64,000 nucleotides of DNA from Paraburkholderia mimosarum LMG 23256 = NBRC 106338 (GTDB lineage Bacteria; Pseudomonadota; Gammaproteobacteria; Burkholderiales; Burkholderiaceae): contig NZ_BBJJ01000018.1 in assembly GCF_000739815.1 (NCBI RefSeq), forward strand, positions 87,041 through 151,040, in the 5' to 3' direction. Position numbers and translations under genes: made by a program. Shown here piece after piece: positions 1-7,981 of this stretch (the stretch's first letter is position 1; the number at the start of each line of letters is the position of its first letter). Below the pieces are notes generated by a model. The model was not told where the DNA came from and did no database searches. It was given only the letters and a program-made list of their open reading frames with translations.

Positions 1-47
1 TCGAACTCGCCACCGGCTCGCAGCACCCGCTCGACGAAGCCGCCTGA
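1..47 (+). CDS. C-terminal tail of a sugar ABC transporter ATPase (partial)
   Basis: Reading from base 3, the window opens with an in-frame tail ending LATGSQHPLDEAA and a TGA at 45-47. It sits 41 bp ahead of a ribose-type permease and runs on the same strand. In ATPase-permease-binding protein operons this slot belongs to the RbsA-like ATPase. Only 14 residues are visible and no motif can be checked, so the assignment rests on position. Confidence 0.55.
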   Translation, partial: ELATGSQHPLDEAA

Positions 48-88
48 CCCCTACCGCATACGCTGAATACGTCCCTCAGGAGTACGAC

Positions 89-1114
89 ATGAAGAGCATC
101 CTTCCCCGGCATGGCGTCGCGGCCTCGCCCGCGCAACCGGCGCGCAGCGTCGCGGTCGATGGCCACCGCCAACGCATGAAATCCCTCGTCCGCACCGCTG
201 GCATGCTCCCTGTGCTGGTGCTGCTGTGCATCGGCTTCGGCCTGCTCAACGACGGCTTCTTCACGCTGGAAAATCTGTCGATCGTCACGCAACAGGCTTC
301 GATCAATATCGTGCTCGCCGCCGGCATGACTTTCGTTATTCTCACGGGCGGCATCGACCTCTCGGTGGGTTCGGTGCTGGCCGCCGCGGCCATGGCCGCG
401 ATGCTCGGCTCGAACATCGCGGGCTGGGGCTGGCTCGGCGTGCCCGCGGCGCTCGCGGTGGGGCTCGGCTTTGGCCTCATCAACGGCGCGCTCATCGCGC
501 TCCTGCGACTGCCGCCGTTCATCGTCACGCTCGGCTCGCTCACCGCGGTGCGCGGCGTCGCGCGTCTCATGGGTCACGACACGACGATCTTCAACCCGCA
601 ACTGCCGTTCGCGTTCATCGGCAACGGCACGGTGCTCGGCGTGCCCTGGCTCGTCATCATCGCGATCGTGGTGGTGGCCGCCTCGTGGTTCGTACTGCGC
701 CGCACGGTGCTGGGCTTGCGCATCTATTCGGTGGGCGGCAATCCGGAAGCGGCGCGCCTCTCGGGCATCAAGGTGTGGGGCATCGAGATGTTCGTCTATG
801 CCGTTTCGGGTCTGCTCGCCGGTCTCGGCGCCGTGATGTCGGCCGCCCGCCTCTACGCGGCCAACGGCCTGCAGCTGGGCCAGTCGTATGAGCTCGACGC
901 CATCGCCGCGGTCATCCTGGGCGGCACGAGCTTCGTGGGCGGCGTGGGCTCGATCGTCGGCACGCTGATCGGCGCGCTGATCATCGCGGTCCTGACCAAT
1001 GGCCTCGTGCTGCTCGGCGTCTCGGACATCTGGCAGTACATCATCAAGGGCCTCGTGATCGTCGGCGCCGTGGCGCTCGACCGCTACCGCCAGCGCGGCT
1101 CGGCCCGCACGTAA
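89..1114 (+). CDS. Ribose-type sugar ABC transporter permease (RbsC family)
   Basis: This is the inner-membrane channel subunit of a carbohydrate importer, 341 aa, about the usual length for RbsC proteins. It is hydrophobic throughout, with an N-terminal cytoplasmic arm and about 8-10 membrane spans. The family signature MTFVILTGGIDLSVGSVLA lies near residues 80-100, and the C-terminal half carries AIAAVILGGTSFVGGVGS. The ATG follows a CAGGAG ribosome site at 76-81. The ATPase tail lies upstream and the binding protein downstream. The substrate cannot be read from the permease; ribose, another pentose or a polyol are all possible. Confidence 0.9.
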   Translation: MKSILPRHGVAASPAQPARSVAVDGHRQRMKSLVRTAGMLPVLVLLCIGFGLLNDGFFTLENLSIVTQQASINIVLAAGMTFVILTGGIDLSVGSVLAAAAMAAMLGSNIAGWGWLGVPAALAVGLGFGLINGALIALLRLPPFIVTLGSLTAVRGVARLMGHDTTIFNPQLPFAFIGNGTVLGVPWLVIIAIVVVAASWFVLRRTVLGLRIYSVGGNPEAARLSGIKVWGIEMFVYAVSGLLAGLGAVMSAARLYAANGLQLGQSYELDAIAAVILGGTSFVGGVGSIVGTLIGALIIAVLTNGLVLLGVSDIWQYIIKGLVIVGAVALDRYRQRGSART

Positions 1115-1139
1115 GCGACACTACGTATAGAAATAGCGC

Positions 1140-1164
1140 GGGCGCAGGCGGTCCTCCTGCACCC
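1140..1164 (+). repeat. Intercistronic hairpin between permease and binding protein
   Basis: GGGCGCAGG at 1140-1148 pairs with CCTGCACCC at 1156-1164, with one mismatch and a 7-nt loop. No T run follows. In importer operons such hairpins often protect part of the transcript so that the binding protein is made in excess. That role is inferred here. Confidence 0.4.
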
Positions 1165-1206
1165 GCCCGGAAAGCACCTAAACAGGACCTCTCAGGAGAC
1201 AACCTC

Positions 1207-2148
1207 ATGTTCAGGAAGAAAGCCGTATTCGCCGCCGCCCTCTGCCTCGGTTTCGCGCTGCAAGGCGCGCACGCCGCCGACAAGCAGCTCAAATCGGTCG
1301 GCATCACCGTCGGGTCGCTCGGCAATCCTTACTTTGTGACGATCGTGCACGGCGCCGAAGCGAAAGCGAAGCAGATCAATCCGAACGCCAAGGTCACGGC
1401 CGTTTCCGCCGACTACGACCTCAACAAGCAGTTCACGCAGATCGACAACTTCATTTCCGCGCACGTGGACATGATCCTCCTGAACGCGACCGATCCGAAG
1501 GCGATCGAGCCCGCGGTGAAAAAGGCCCAGGCGGCCGGCATCGTGGTCATGGCCGTGGACGTGGCCGCCGCGGGCGCCAACGCCACCGTGCAGACCGACA
1601 ACGTGAAGGCCGGCGAGATTTCATGCGAATACCTCTCGAAGAAACTCAACGGCAAGGGCAACGTGATCATCCAGAACGGCCCGCAGGTCTCGGCCGTGAT
1701 CGACCGCGTGAACGGCTGCAAGCAGGTGCTCGCCAAGTCGCCCGGCATCAAGATCCTCTCTGACGATCAGGACGGCAAAGGCTCCCGCGAAGGCGGCATG
1801 AACGTGATGCAGGGCTACCTCACGCGCTTCCCGAAGCTTGATGGCTTGTTCGCCATCAACGACCCGCAGGCCATTGGCAGCGACCTTGCCGCGAAGCAGC
1901 TTCATCGCAGCAACATCGTGATCACTTCGGTGGATGGCGCGCCCGATATCGAAACGGCGCTCAAGTCCGATACGATGGTGCAGGCGTCGGCCAGCCAGGA
2001 CCCGTGGAAGATGGCGCAAACGGCCGTGCAGGTGGGCTACGAGATCATGAACGGCAAGAAGCCCGCCAATCCGATGATCGAGATGACGCCGCAACTCGTC
2101 ACGCGAGACAACGTGAGCAGCTATAAGGGCTGGTCGTCGCCGCACTAA
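1207..2148 (+). CDS. Periplasmic sugar-binding protein of ribose-type ABC importer
   Basis: The product is 313 aa, the usual size for RbsB-like proteins. A signal peptide with a hydrophobic core ends at about residue 24 (AHA|ADKQ). The mature protein begins SVGITVGSLGNPYF, the typical first strand of the periplasmic-binding-protein type I fold. FAINDPQAIG and VITSVDGAPD later correspond to the second-lobe and hinge segments. A CAGGAG ribosome site at 1191-1196 fits the ATG. It is the last gene of the importer operon and converges on the diguanylate cyclase. The bound sugar is not determined. Confidence 0.9.
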   Translation: MFRKKAVFAAALCLGFALQGAHAADKQLKSVGITVGSLGNPYFVTIVHGAEAKAKQINPNAKVTAVSADYDLNKQFTQIDNFISAHVDMILLNATDPKAIEPAVKKAQAAGIVVMAVDVAAAGANATVQTDNVKAGEISCEYLSKKLNGKGNVIIQNGPQVSAVIDRVNGCKQVLAKSPGIKILSDDQDGKGSREGGMNVMQGYLTRFPKLDGLFAINDPQAIGSDLAAKQLHRSNIVITSVDGAPDIETALKSDTMVQASASQDPWKMAQTAVQVGYEIMNGKKPANPMIEMTPQLVTRDNVSSYKGWSSPH

Positions 2149-2220
2149 TCAGCACTTTTCAGCACCAGGCGCGTGTGTGCAGGACGCCGCTGCCCGCACG
2201 CGTCAGCTAACGCGCAGACC

Positions 2221-4158
2221 TCACGCGCATTCGATGCGGTTGCGGCCGCCTTTCTTTGCGCGGTAGAGCGCGAAGTCGCTGCGCGCGAGCGCGGCTTCGG
2301 CGCTCGGGTCGGCGGCGTTCATGAGCGCGATGCCGATGCTCACGGTGAGCGCGACCGTCTCGCCAGCGACTGCGAGCGGTTGCGCGGCGAAGCGCTCCTG
2401 TATGCGCTGCGCAAGGCTTCGCGCGCCGTCGAGTTCGGTGGCAGCGAGCAGGATCGAGAACTCCTCGCCGCCTATGCGCCCCGCGAGGTCGCCTGCTCGC
2501 AGTTGCGTGCGCAGGATTTCGGCGAAATGGCGCAGTACCTCGTCGCCGATCGCGTGGCCCCAGCGGTCGTTGATCGACTTGAAGTGGTCGAGATCGCACA
2601 TCATCACGGCCGCGCCGGCGCCGCCATTGCGCATATGCGCGAGCTGCGCCGCGATACGCGCCATGAAATGGCGGCGGTTCGGCAATTGCGTGAGGCTGTC
2701 CGTGCTCGCGAATTCCTGCAGCTCGGCTTCGATCCGCTTGCGATCGGTGACGTCCGTGATGAAGCCGTGCCAGACCGTGGTGCCGTCGGCGAGCCGCTGC
2801 GGCCGCGCATCGCCCTGGCGCCAGCGCAAGCCCTGCTGCGGCAGTTGTACGCGAAATTCCAGGTGCCACGGCGTGAGATGCGCCGCCGAGTGCTCGAACG
2901 ATGCGCGCCACGCGTCGAGATCGTCGCGATGGATCAGCGCGTCGACGCACGCCGTGTCGTGCGCGACCTGCCCGGGCGTGAGCTCGTAGATTTCCGCGAT
3001 GCCTGCGCTCGCATAGGAAAAGAATGCGCGGCCGCCCGGCGACTGGCGGCGCTGGAACACGAGGCCCGGAACCTCGTTCGTAAGATTGGTGACGAGCGCC
3101 GCGCTCTCGCGCAAGCGCTCGGCCATTTCGCGCATCGAGGTGATGTCAGTGGTCGTGCCGATCATGCGCAGCGCACGTCCCTCCTCGTCGTGGCTCATGA
3201 CCTTGCCGCGGCTGCAGATCCACTTGTAGCGGCCATCCTTGCAGCGGATGCGATGCTCGACTTCATAAGAGGCGGTGAGGCCGTCGAAGTGCGCCTGCAT
3301 CGCGGCCTTCACGTACTCGCGGTCCTCGGGATGCAGGCGCTCGATACTGTCTTCGATCCGGTTCGTCAGCTCGTGCTCCGCATAGCCGAGTATCGCCTTC
3401 CATCCCGTCGAGTAGTGAATCTCGCCCGTCACCACATTGCGATCCCAGACTCCCGTGCCGCTGCCGGCAATGGCGTACGAGAGCAGGCGCTCATGCTCGC
3501 GCAGGGCTTCGAGTTCCGCGCGCAGCGTGAGGGCGTCTTCTGCGTAGCGTCGATGGCCGTTATTCGCGGCGAGCGCCGGCGACATGGCCAGCACTGCGGC
3601 CACACGCGCGAAGTCGCCGAGGCGCGCGCGCTCCGTGGCATCGAGCTCGCGCGGCTCGGGGTCGATCAGGCAAAGGCTGCCCACGTGCTCGCCGTGCGCG
3701 TTGCGCAACGGCGATGCGGCGACGAAGCGAAACGGCTCGCCCGCGCGTGCAAGCATGCTGCGCCACGCAGGATTCCCAGTCATGGCGGACACCACGAGCG
3801 GCTCGCGCGCGCCGCTCGCACCGGCCTCCGGCGCGAGCGCACGCAGGGCCTCGCAAAGCACTTCGTCCACACTCGTGCCCAGCCCTCGCGCGGCCAAGAC
3901 GTCGCCTGGCACGATGCAAGCCGCCGCCACGCCGAAATGCGACGCCACGAGACGCAACAAGCCTTCGAGCGCGAGGTCCGCTTCCCCGCGCGTGGCGTCG
4001 GCAACGATCTCCCCCGCTGCGGCGGCGACCGAAACCGCATGCTGGTGCGTGCTCAACGGATCGCTCCCGTCGGCGGCGGCCTGCCGCCCCGGCGCGCGCG
4101 CAAGCGTGGCGTCGTTGGAGGGCGGAACGGCCTCGGGCGTCGACGAAGGAACGGTCAT
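2221..4158 (-). CDS. GAF/PAS/PAS/GGDEF diguanylate cyclase
   Basis: A 645-aa sensor without obvious membrane spans, expected to make c-di-GMP from GTP in the cytoplasm. A GAF-like region covers about residues 35-195. Two PAS domains follow (about 215-345 and 350-475), the first ending in a PAC-type IGTTTDIT. The C-terminal GGDEF domain has the active-site GGEEF, and five residues upstream RAGD, an intact product-inhibition I-site (RxxD). No EAL domain is present. It is monocistronic and convergent with the sugar importer. The ligands of the GAF and PAS domains are unknown. Confidence 0.92.
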   Translation of the reverse strand: MTVPSSTPEAVPPSNDATLARAPGRQAAADGSDPLSTHQHAVSVAAAAGEIVADATRGEADLALEGLLRLVASHFGVAAACIVPGDVLAARGLGTSVDEVLCEALRALAPEAGASGAREPLVVSAMTGNPAWRSMLARAGEPFRFVAASPLRNAHGEHVGSLCLIDPEPRELDATERARLGDFARVAAVLAMSPALAANNGHRRYAEDALTLRAELEALREHERLLSYAIAGSGTGVWDRNVVTGEIHYSTGWKAILGYAEHELTNRIEDSIERLHPEDREYVKAAMQAHFDGLTASYEVEHRIRCKDGRYKWICSRGKVMSHDEEGRALRMIGTTTDITSMREMAERLRESAALVTNLTNEVPGLVFQRRQSPGGRAFFSYASAGIAEIYELTPGQVAHDTACVDALIHRDDLDAWRASFEHSAAHLTPWHLEFRVQLPQQGLRWRQGDARPQRLADGTTVWHGFITDVTDRKRIEAELQEFASTDSLTQLPNRRHFMARIAAQLAHMRNGGAGAAVMMCDLDHFKSINDRWGHAIGDEVLRHFAEILRTQLRAGDLAGRIGGEEFSILLAATELDGARSLAQRIQERFAAQPLAVAGETVALTVSIGIALMNAADPSAEAALARSDFALYRAKKGGRNRIECA

Positions 4159-4395
4159 GGCATGCGCTCGAACGGAAAAATCGAGCGCCTAGTATATAGC
4201 GTGCGACTTTGCGGTCCGGCGGGGCCTCCACAAGCCCAGCGGGCGAGCGGAAAATCTCGCCGTTGCGCGCCTGGCCGCGCAGGCGGTCGATGGCGCGCAG
4301 GGGCTTCAGGCGCGCTGCGTGTCTGACCATAGCGTCACGATCCGCGAAGGCGTCAGCTCGAAATCGCACGTCACGTCGTTGCGCGACAAGCGCAC

Positions 4396-5487
4396 TCACG
4401 TCATCTCCGGCTCGCCGTTTCGCCGCCGGCGGCGAAAGAACTGCCACATCATGGCCGTTGCATTGGGCCCCCGCGCCGAATGGAACGGTTCGCGCGGGTC
4501 GCCGCCGCTCCAGGCATGTCCCAGGCCGTGCACGACGCAGACCCTGACGACGAGCCGCCCCGATTTCAGATAGTCGGTGTATTCCACGGCTTCTCGGCCG
4601 TAGGTCCGCATCTCGCCGACGCGCAACGCGCCCTGCTCATCGACCAACCGGTTGACGCGCGCAAACTGAATGCCCAGTTGTGCGGCATTGCGTTTCGCAA
4701 CAACGGCATCGACTTCGCCCTGCACGATGATGGCCGGCATGCCGGGATGCGCGAAAACGTCGATAGCGGCGTCGATCAGGCCCACGGGGTCTTCCCGGCT
4801 GCCCCGGCGCATGACGTTCATGGCGCTCATCGTGGACTCTGCCGCGCCGAAAACCGGCCCCGAGTGCAAGCCGACTGCCGCAAAGAGGTTCGGGTGACGT
4901 ACCGCGAGCGCGGCCGCGAGCCCGGCCCCCGCAGAAATGCCGGCCAGATAGACGCGCTCCCGGTCGAATCCGTGTTCGCGCACGATGGCCTCGACGAGCG
5001 ACGCGACGGCCGGCCCCTCGGACTCGACGTGCTCGCCGTGCCAGTGCCAGCACCGTTGCGCATGCGCGGTGCTCGCCTGTTCAGGGAGCAACACCGCGAA
5101 TCCCGAGCGCTCCGCAAGCCGGCAGATCCGCGTGCCCGCGGCGAGCGATTCCGCCGTTTGCTTGCAGCCGTGCAGCATCACCACGAGCGGCATGCCCGCA
5201 TCCGGCGGCTCCGTCGCGGGCAGGTAGAGCGCGTAAGCGAGATGGTTGACGAGCCGCCCTGCCAGCGGCGGCGCGGAATGATATGAACGCAGCCACCTGC
5301 CCGCCGCGCCGGGCGACGGCGAACGCGTTTCACGCGACTTGTCGAGACGCCTGCCCGGCGTCTTGACGGGCCCCGTCTTCGCCGGCCCCGTTTTGCGCGA
5401 GCCGGCCTTTTTCTTCGGGCGGGCGCCGCTCGTACGGGTGAGCAGTTCGAAGCCTCTGATCCAAACGCTGGTCTTTTTCCGGGGCAT
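4396..5487 (-). CDS. PHB depolymerase family esterase (alpha/beta hydrolase)
   Basis: This 363-aa alpha/beta hydrolase has the oxyanion motif VVMLHGCKQT and the nucleophile elbow GISAG. A late VHGLGHAWSGG supplies the catalytic His, as in intracellular PHB depolymerase-like esterases. There is no signal peptide. Instead the first 60 residues are Lys/Arg-rich with a KTGPxK repeat, which looks like a disordered basic arm. The ATG at 5487 is preferred over an in-frame TTG six bases upstream; neither has a strong ribosome site. Short-chain polyhydroxyalkanoate, acetylxylan or other esters are possible substrates. Confidence 0.82.
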   Translation of the reverse strand: MPRKKTSVWIRGFELLTRTSGARPKKKAGSRKTGPAKTGPVKTPGRRLDKSRETRSPSPGAAGRWLRSYHSAPPLAGRLVNHLAYALYLPATEPPDAGMPLVVMLHGCKQTAESLAAGTRICRLAERSGFAVLLPEQASTAHAQRCWHWHGEHVESEGPAVASLVEAIVREHGFDRERVYLAGISAGAGLAAALAVRHPNLFAAVGLHSGPVFGAAESTMSAMNVMRRGSREDPVGLIDAAIDVFAHPGMPAIIVQGEVDAVVAKRNAAQLGIQFARVNRLVDEQGALRVGEMRTYGREAVEYTDYLKSGRLVVRVCVVHGLGHAWSGGDPREPFHSARGPNATAMMWQFFRRRRRNGEPEMT

Positions 5488-5597
5488 GAGCAATGGCGTC
5501 GCTGTGGCGCTGTTGGCGGTTCATCATAGCCCCGCAAATTGCTCGCCGGGTTTTGCGCGTCCCCCGTCCGATATGGCCCTTCCTCGTCTATCAATCT

Positions 5598-5609
5598 ATC
5601 GTATGCGAT
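5598..5609. promoter_or_regulatory. Upstream copy of the OhrR-type operator
   Basis: ATCGTATGCGAT differs from the palindrome ATCGCATGCGAT, found downstream and in front of ohrR, by one base. It lies 15 bp upstream of the ohr -35 box. Confidence 0.5.
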
Positions 5610-5623
5610 TAATTCTTATGCGC

Positions 5624-5681
5624 TTGACAAGCGACTCTGCTTTGTCCATTATTCGACGCATGCGATTACATCGCATGCGAT
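5624..5681 (+). promoter_or_regulatory. ohr promoter with two operator palindromes at the start site
   Basis: TTGACA (5624-5629) is followed after 17 bp by CATTAT (5647-5652), a good sigma-70 promoter. The -35 box sits inside the inverted repeat CGCTTG-A-CAAGCG (5621-5633). Downstream, CGCATGCGAT (5657-5666) and ATCGCATGCGAT (5670-5681) lie with centres 15 bp apart over the expected start point. A repressor bound there would block initiation. The same palindrome covers the ohrR promoter, so OhrR is the natural candidate. Confidence 0.7.
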
Positions 5682-5718
5682 CTACACCATCACTGCAGAC
5701 TTTTCAAGGAACCCCATC

Positions 5719-6165
5719 ATGACCACGATCGAAAAAGTCATCTTCTCCGGCAACACTCACACCACGATCAACCGCGATCCGGCGGTGGAACGCGGCGAGC
5801 ACGGTGCCGTCGATATCCGACTGTCGGCCCCCGGCGGCGAGAACCACGAGTTCATCGGAGCCGCACCGCACCCGAGCGCCGAGCAGTTCTTCGCGGGTGC
5901 CTGGTCGGCTTGTTATATGGGCGCGCTCGGCATTGCCGCTTCACTCAGGAAGGTCGAGTTGCCGCCCGAGACTTCGGTCGATATTCAGGTCGATATCGGT
6001 CAAACGGGGCCGGGCTGGTTCCTCGGTGCTCATTTTGCCGTTCGCCTTCCCGGACTCGCGCAGGACGTCGCCGAAGCCATCGCGCACTCGGCTCATCAAA
6101 TTTGCCCGTATTCCAAGGCCGTGCATGGAAACATCGACGTCGCCATGAACGTCGTCACGGCGTGA
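5719..6165 (+). CDS. ohr: Organic hydroperoxide reductase Ohr (OsmC family)
   Basis: A 148-aa thiol peroxidase that reduces organic and lipid hydroperoxides, normally with lipoylated proteins as electron donor. Both family cysteines are present: Cys65 in WSACYMGAL and Cys129 in ICPYSKAVHGNIDV. The conserved EQFFAGAWSAC helix start is also clear. The ATG at 5719 follows AAGGAA at 5706-5711; an open frame continues further upstream but would run through the operators. A MarR/OhrR regulator lies about 0.5 kb downstream with the same palindrome in front of it. Confidence 0.93.
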   Translation: MTTIEKVIFSGNTHTTINRDPAVERGEHGAVDIRLSAPGGENHEFIGAAPHPSAEQFFAGAWSACYMGALGIAASLRKVELPPETSVDIQVDIGQTGPGWFLGAHFAVRLPGLAQDVAEAIAHSAHQICPYSKAVHGNIDVAMNVVTA

Positions 6166-6220
6166 TCCAACCCACGACCCTTTAGCTAATCCACTTCACT
6201 TTTGTATGCGAGATCCGATC

Positions 6221-6535
6221 ATGAAGACCAAGCTCATCGTTGTGCTGTTCGCCGTTCTTTCCGCCTCCGTTGCCGCGCCCGCGTTCGCCAGCGGCTATGG
6301 CCCGGCGCCCGGCTATCGGCCCTCCATAGGCGCCCCGGAATCCCAACGGGGTCAAAGCCTGCAGACGCTCGCCGCCAGCACCTCCGGCAATAACGGCGCT
6401 CAAGGGGCTCGAGCGGCTCAAGCGGCCCAGGCGACCCAGGCGACTGAAGCGGCATACGGTGGCGTCGCTGGCTTGCGCTCGGAGTCGGGCGGACCTTTTA
6501 TCGGCCAGCGCGACACGCTTTTTGCACATCACTGA
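6221..6535 (+). CDS. Small exported protein of unknown function
   Basis: A 104-residue product beginning MKTKLIVVLFAVLSASVAA with a predicted cleavage after AFA (about residue 21). The mature part is low in complexity, with an AAQAAQATQATEAA stretch and many Gly, Ser and Gln. I recognise no domain. The inner ATG at 6221 puts the Lys-Lys signal start first; an ATG at 6206 would add five residues. It lies between ohr and ohrR on the same strand, 55 bp after ohr, so it may share the peroxide-induced transcript. Its reading frame, signal peptide and hairpin at the end support a real gene. Confidence 0.6.
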   Translation: MKTKLIVVLFAVLSASVAAPAFASGYGPAPGYRPSIGAPESQRGQSLQTLAASTSGNNGAQGARAAQAAQATQATEAAYGGVAGLRSESGGPFIGQRDTLFAHH

Positions 6536-6554
6536 GTGCGTCCGGCGACGTCCT

Positions 6555-6591
6555 GACCGGCATGCTGGCATCTCGCCGCGGCATGCCGGTC
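6555..6591 (+). terminator. Hairpin terminator after ohr and the small exported gene
   Basis: GACCGGCATGC (6555-6565) and GCATGCCGGTC (6581-6591) form a perfect 11-bp stem with a 15-nt loop. It starts 19 bp after the stop codon. No T run follows, so termination efficiency is uncertain. Confidence 0.55.
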
Positions 6592-6634
6592 CTACCGGAA
6601 AAAGGATCGGCATACCCTCTTAAGTTGAGCGCGA

Positions 6635-6650
6635 TATAATCGCATGCGAT
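6635..6650 (+). promoter_or_regulatory. ohrR promoter -10 box overlapped by operator palindrome
   Basis: A perfect TATAAT at 6635-6640 overlaps ATCGCATGCGAT at 6639-6650. The arrangement predicts autorepression. No convincing -35 box is seen at 17 bp. Confidence 0.65.
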
Positions 6651-6684
6651 AAACATTCATTGCCATGGCCCGAGGAGGATCCCG

Positions 6685-7137
6685 ATGAAAACAACGGAAC
6701 GTTCCGCGGAGATGCCGCTCTCCGATTTTCTGTGCTTTGCGGTCTATTCCACCAACCTGGCTTTCGGCAAGGCTTACAAGCCGATGCTAGAAGAGCTTGG
6801 GCTCACCTACCCGCAATACATCGCGATCGTCGCGCTCTGGGAGGAAGACGACCAGACCGTGAGCGGCCTCGGTGAAAAGCTGTTCCTCGAATCGAATACG
6901 CTCACGCCGATGCTTAAGAAGCTCGAGGCGATGGGTTATCTGGAACGCAGGCGCGATCCGGAAGACGAGCGCCAGGTGCGCGTGAGTCTCACGAAGAGCG
7001 GCCGGCGCCTGCGCGAAAAATGTCTAAAAATGGACCTGACCGACGCCACCGCGCTCACGCCCGATGACTTCACGAGGCTCCAGAAACAGATCGTCACGCT
7101 GCGCGAGAACCTGATCAAGCACGTGCAAAGCCGCTAG
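6685..7137 (+). CDS. ohrR: MarR-family organic peroxide sensor OhrR
   Basis: A 150-aa dimeric repressor. DFLCFAVYSTN places the reactive Cys at residue 17, where OhrR proteins have their peroxide-sensing cysteine. A winged-helix follows (LFLESNTLTPMLKKLEAMGYLERRRDP is spread over residues 67-92). A second Cys at 113 could be the resolving cysteine of a two-Cys OhrR, but its alignment to Xanthomonas OhrR Cys127 is not certain. GAGGAGG at 6672-6678 fixes the ATG. The palindromes at 5657-5681 and 6639-6650 are its probable binding sites; they differ from the AT-rich Xanthomonas OhrR operator. Confidence 0.88.
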   Translation: MKTTERSAEMPLSDFLCFAVYSTNLAFGKAYKPMLEELGLTYPQYIAIVALWEEDDQTVSGLGEKLFLESNTLTPMLKKLEAMGYLERRRDPEDERQVRVSLTKSGRRLREKCLKMDLTDATALTPDDFTRLQKQIVTLRENLIKHVQSR

Positions 7138-7277
7138 GCGCCGCAAGAGAGCGTTCGTGCTGCACGCTGACCTGCGGCTTGCCGCACGGGTCCAGATCAC
7201 GCAACAAGCACGCGGGCGGCGATCGGGCCGCCGCCTGCGCTCGCCGTTGTTACAACTCCACGGGAATAGCTACCCGC

Positions 7278-7300
7278 CTGCAACGGTATACCCGTTGCAG
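7278..7300. promoter_or_regulatory. Inverted repeat upstream of the DUF4148 gene, possible operator
   Basis: CTGCAACGG (7278-7286) and CCGTTGCAG (7292-7300) form a perfect 9-bp inverted repeat around a 5-bp centre. A shorter palindrome, GGTATACC, is nested at 7285-7292. It ends 64 bp before the ATG. Dyads of this kind suit a dimeric regulator, but none is identified. Confidence 0.45.
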
Positions 7301-7364
7301 TCCCCATTGAAGCGACCGCGTCCCCGCAGGTCGCCGAAACAGGCTATTTCCTAAGGAGTTCGAA

Positions 7365-7685
7365 ATGAATATCCGCCGCCCGCTTTTCGCCTCGCTCGTT
7401 GCGCTGGGTTGCCTCGGCGTGCTTCCCCCCGCATTCGCCCAGGGGCTCACCCGCGCCGAGGTCCGCCAGCAGTTGATCGACGCCCAGGCCAACGGCTCGC
7501 AATTCGTCACCGATAGTTCTTATCCCGACGTGAGCCCCGTCTTCGCGCAGCAGGCCGCCCACGCGAAGGCGCAGCAGCAGCCCGACGCCATGGGCGCGCC
7601 CATGCAGGGCAAGAGCGATTCCGGCGCGCCACACACGGCGTGCGTGGGGCCGGTCAGCTTCTGCAATCTGTATTCGGGGAGCTGA
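7365..7685 (+). CDS. DUF4148 family small exported protein
   Basis: The product has 106 aa. A signal peptide ends at about residue 26 (AFA|QGLTRAEV). LTRAEVRQQLIDAQANG after the cleavage site is the signature of DUF4148, a family abundant in Burkholderiales and of unknown function. Two cysteines near the C-terminus (TACVGPVSFCNL) could form a disulfide in the periplasm. AAGGAG at 7353-7358 sets the start. A rho-independent terminator follows, so the gene is probably transcribed alone. Confidence 0.82.
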   Translation: MNIRRPLFASLVALGCLGVLPPAFAQGLTRAEVRQQLIDAQANGSQFVTDSSYPDVSPVFAQQAAHAKAQQQPDAMGAPMQGKSDSGAPHTACVGPVSFCNLYSGS

Positions 7686-7722
7686 AGCGAGCGCCGCCTT
7701 CCCCGCCACAAGCCGGCTGCCC

Positions 7723-7756
7723 CGCAAGTCGCCAGCGGGGCGACTTGCGCGCTTTT
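7723..7756 (+). terminator. Rho-independent terminator of the DUF4148 gene
   Basis: CGCAAGTCGCC (7723-7733) pairs perfectly with GGCGACTTGCG (7739-7749) around a 5-nt loop. CGCTTTTCCTG follows. It starts 37 bp after the stop codon. Confidence 0.75.
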
Positions 7757-7981
7757 CCTGCGCCGCTTGCTTCCGTCCTGGCGCGCCGCGAAGCCGGCGG
7801 CGCGCCGCCTTCCATGCGCCGCGCATCGCCTGTCGCTCCAGGTTTGCTTCTTGCGTGTGCTACAGGACAAACCCTTCCCCCCAATTGTCTTGTAGCGTGT
7901 CTACACTATGTATGTCGGCATGCGATTGCTAACGACATTCGCCTGCCGCCCGCCAGCACGATGAACACTGGGAGGTGTGCT

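Noticed and set aside
2173..4326. A 717-codon plus-strand frame over the GGDEF gene
   Set aside because: Arg/Ala-rich without motifs; the minus-strand GAF/PAS/GGDEF protein explains the sequence.
7640..7981. N-terminal extension of the HtrA-like protein back into the DUF4148 gene
   Set aside because: It would cross the terminator at 7723-7756 and put residues before the signal peptide; the GTG at 7982 has a well-placed GGGAGG.
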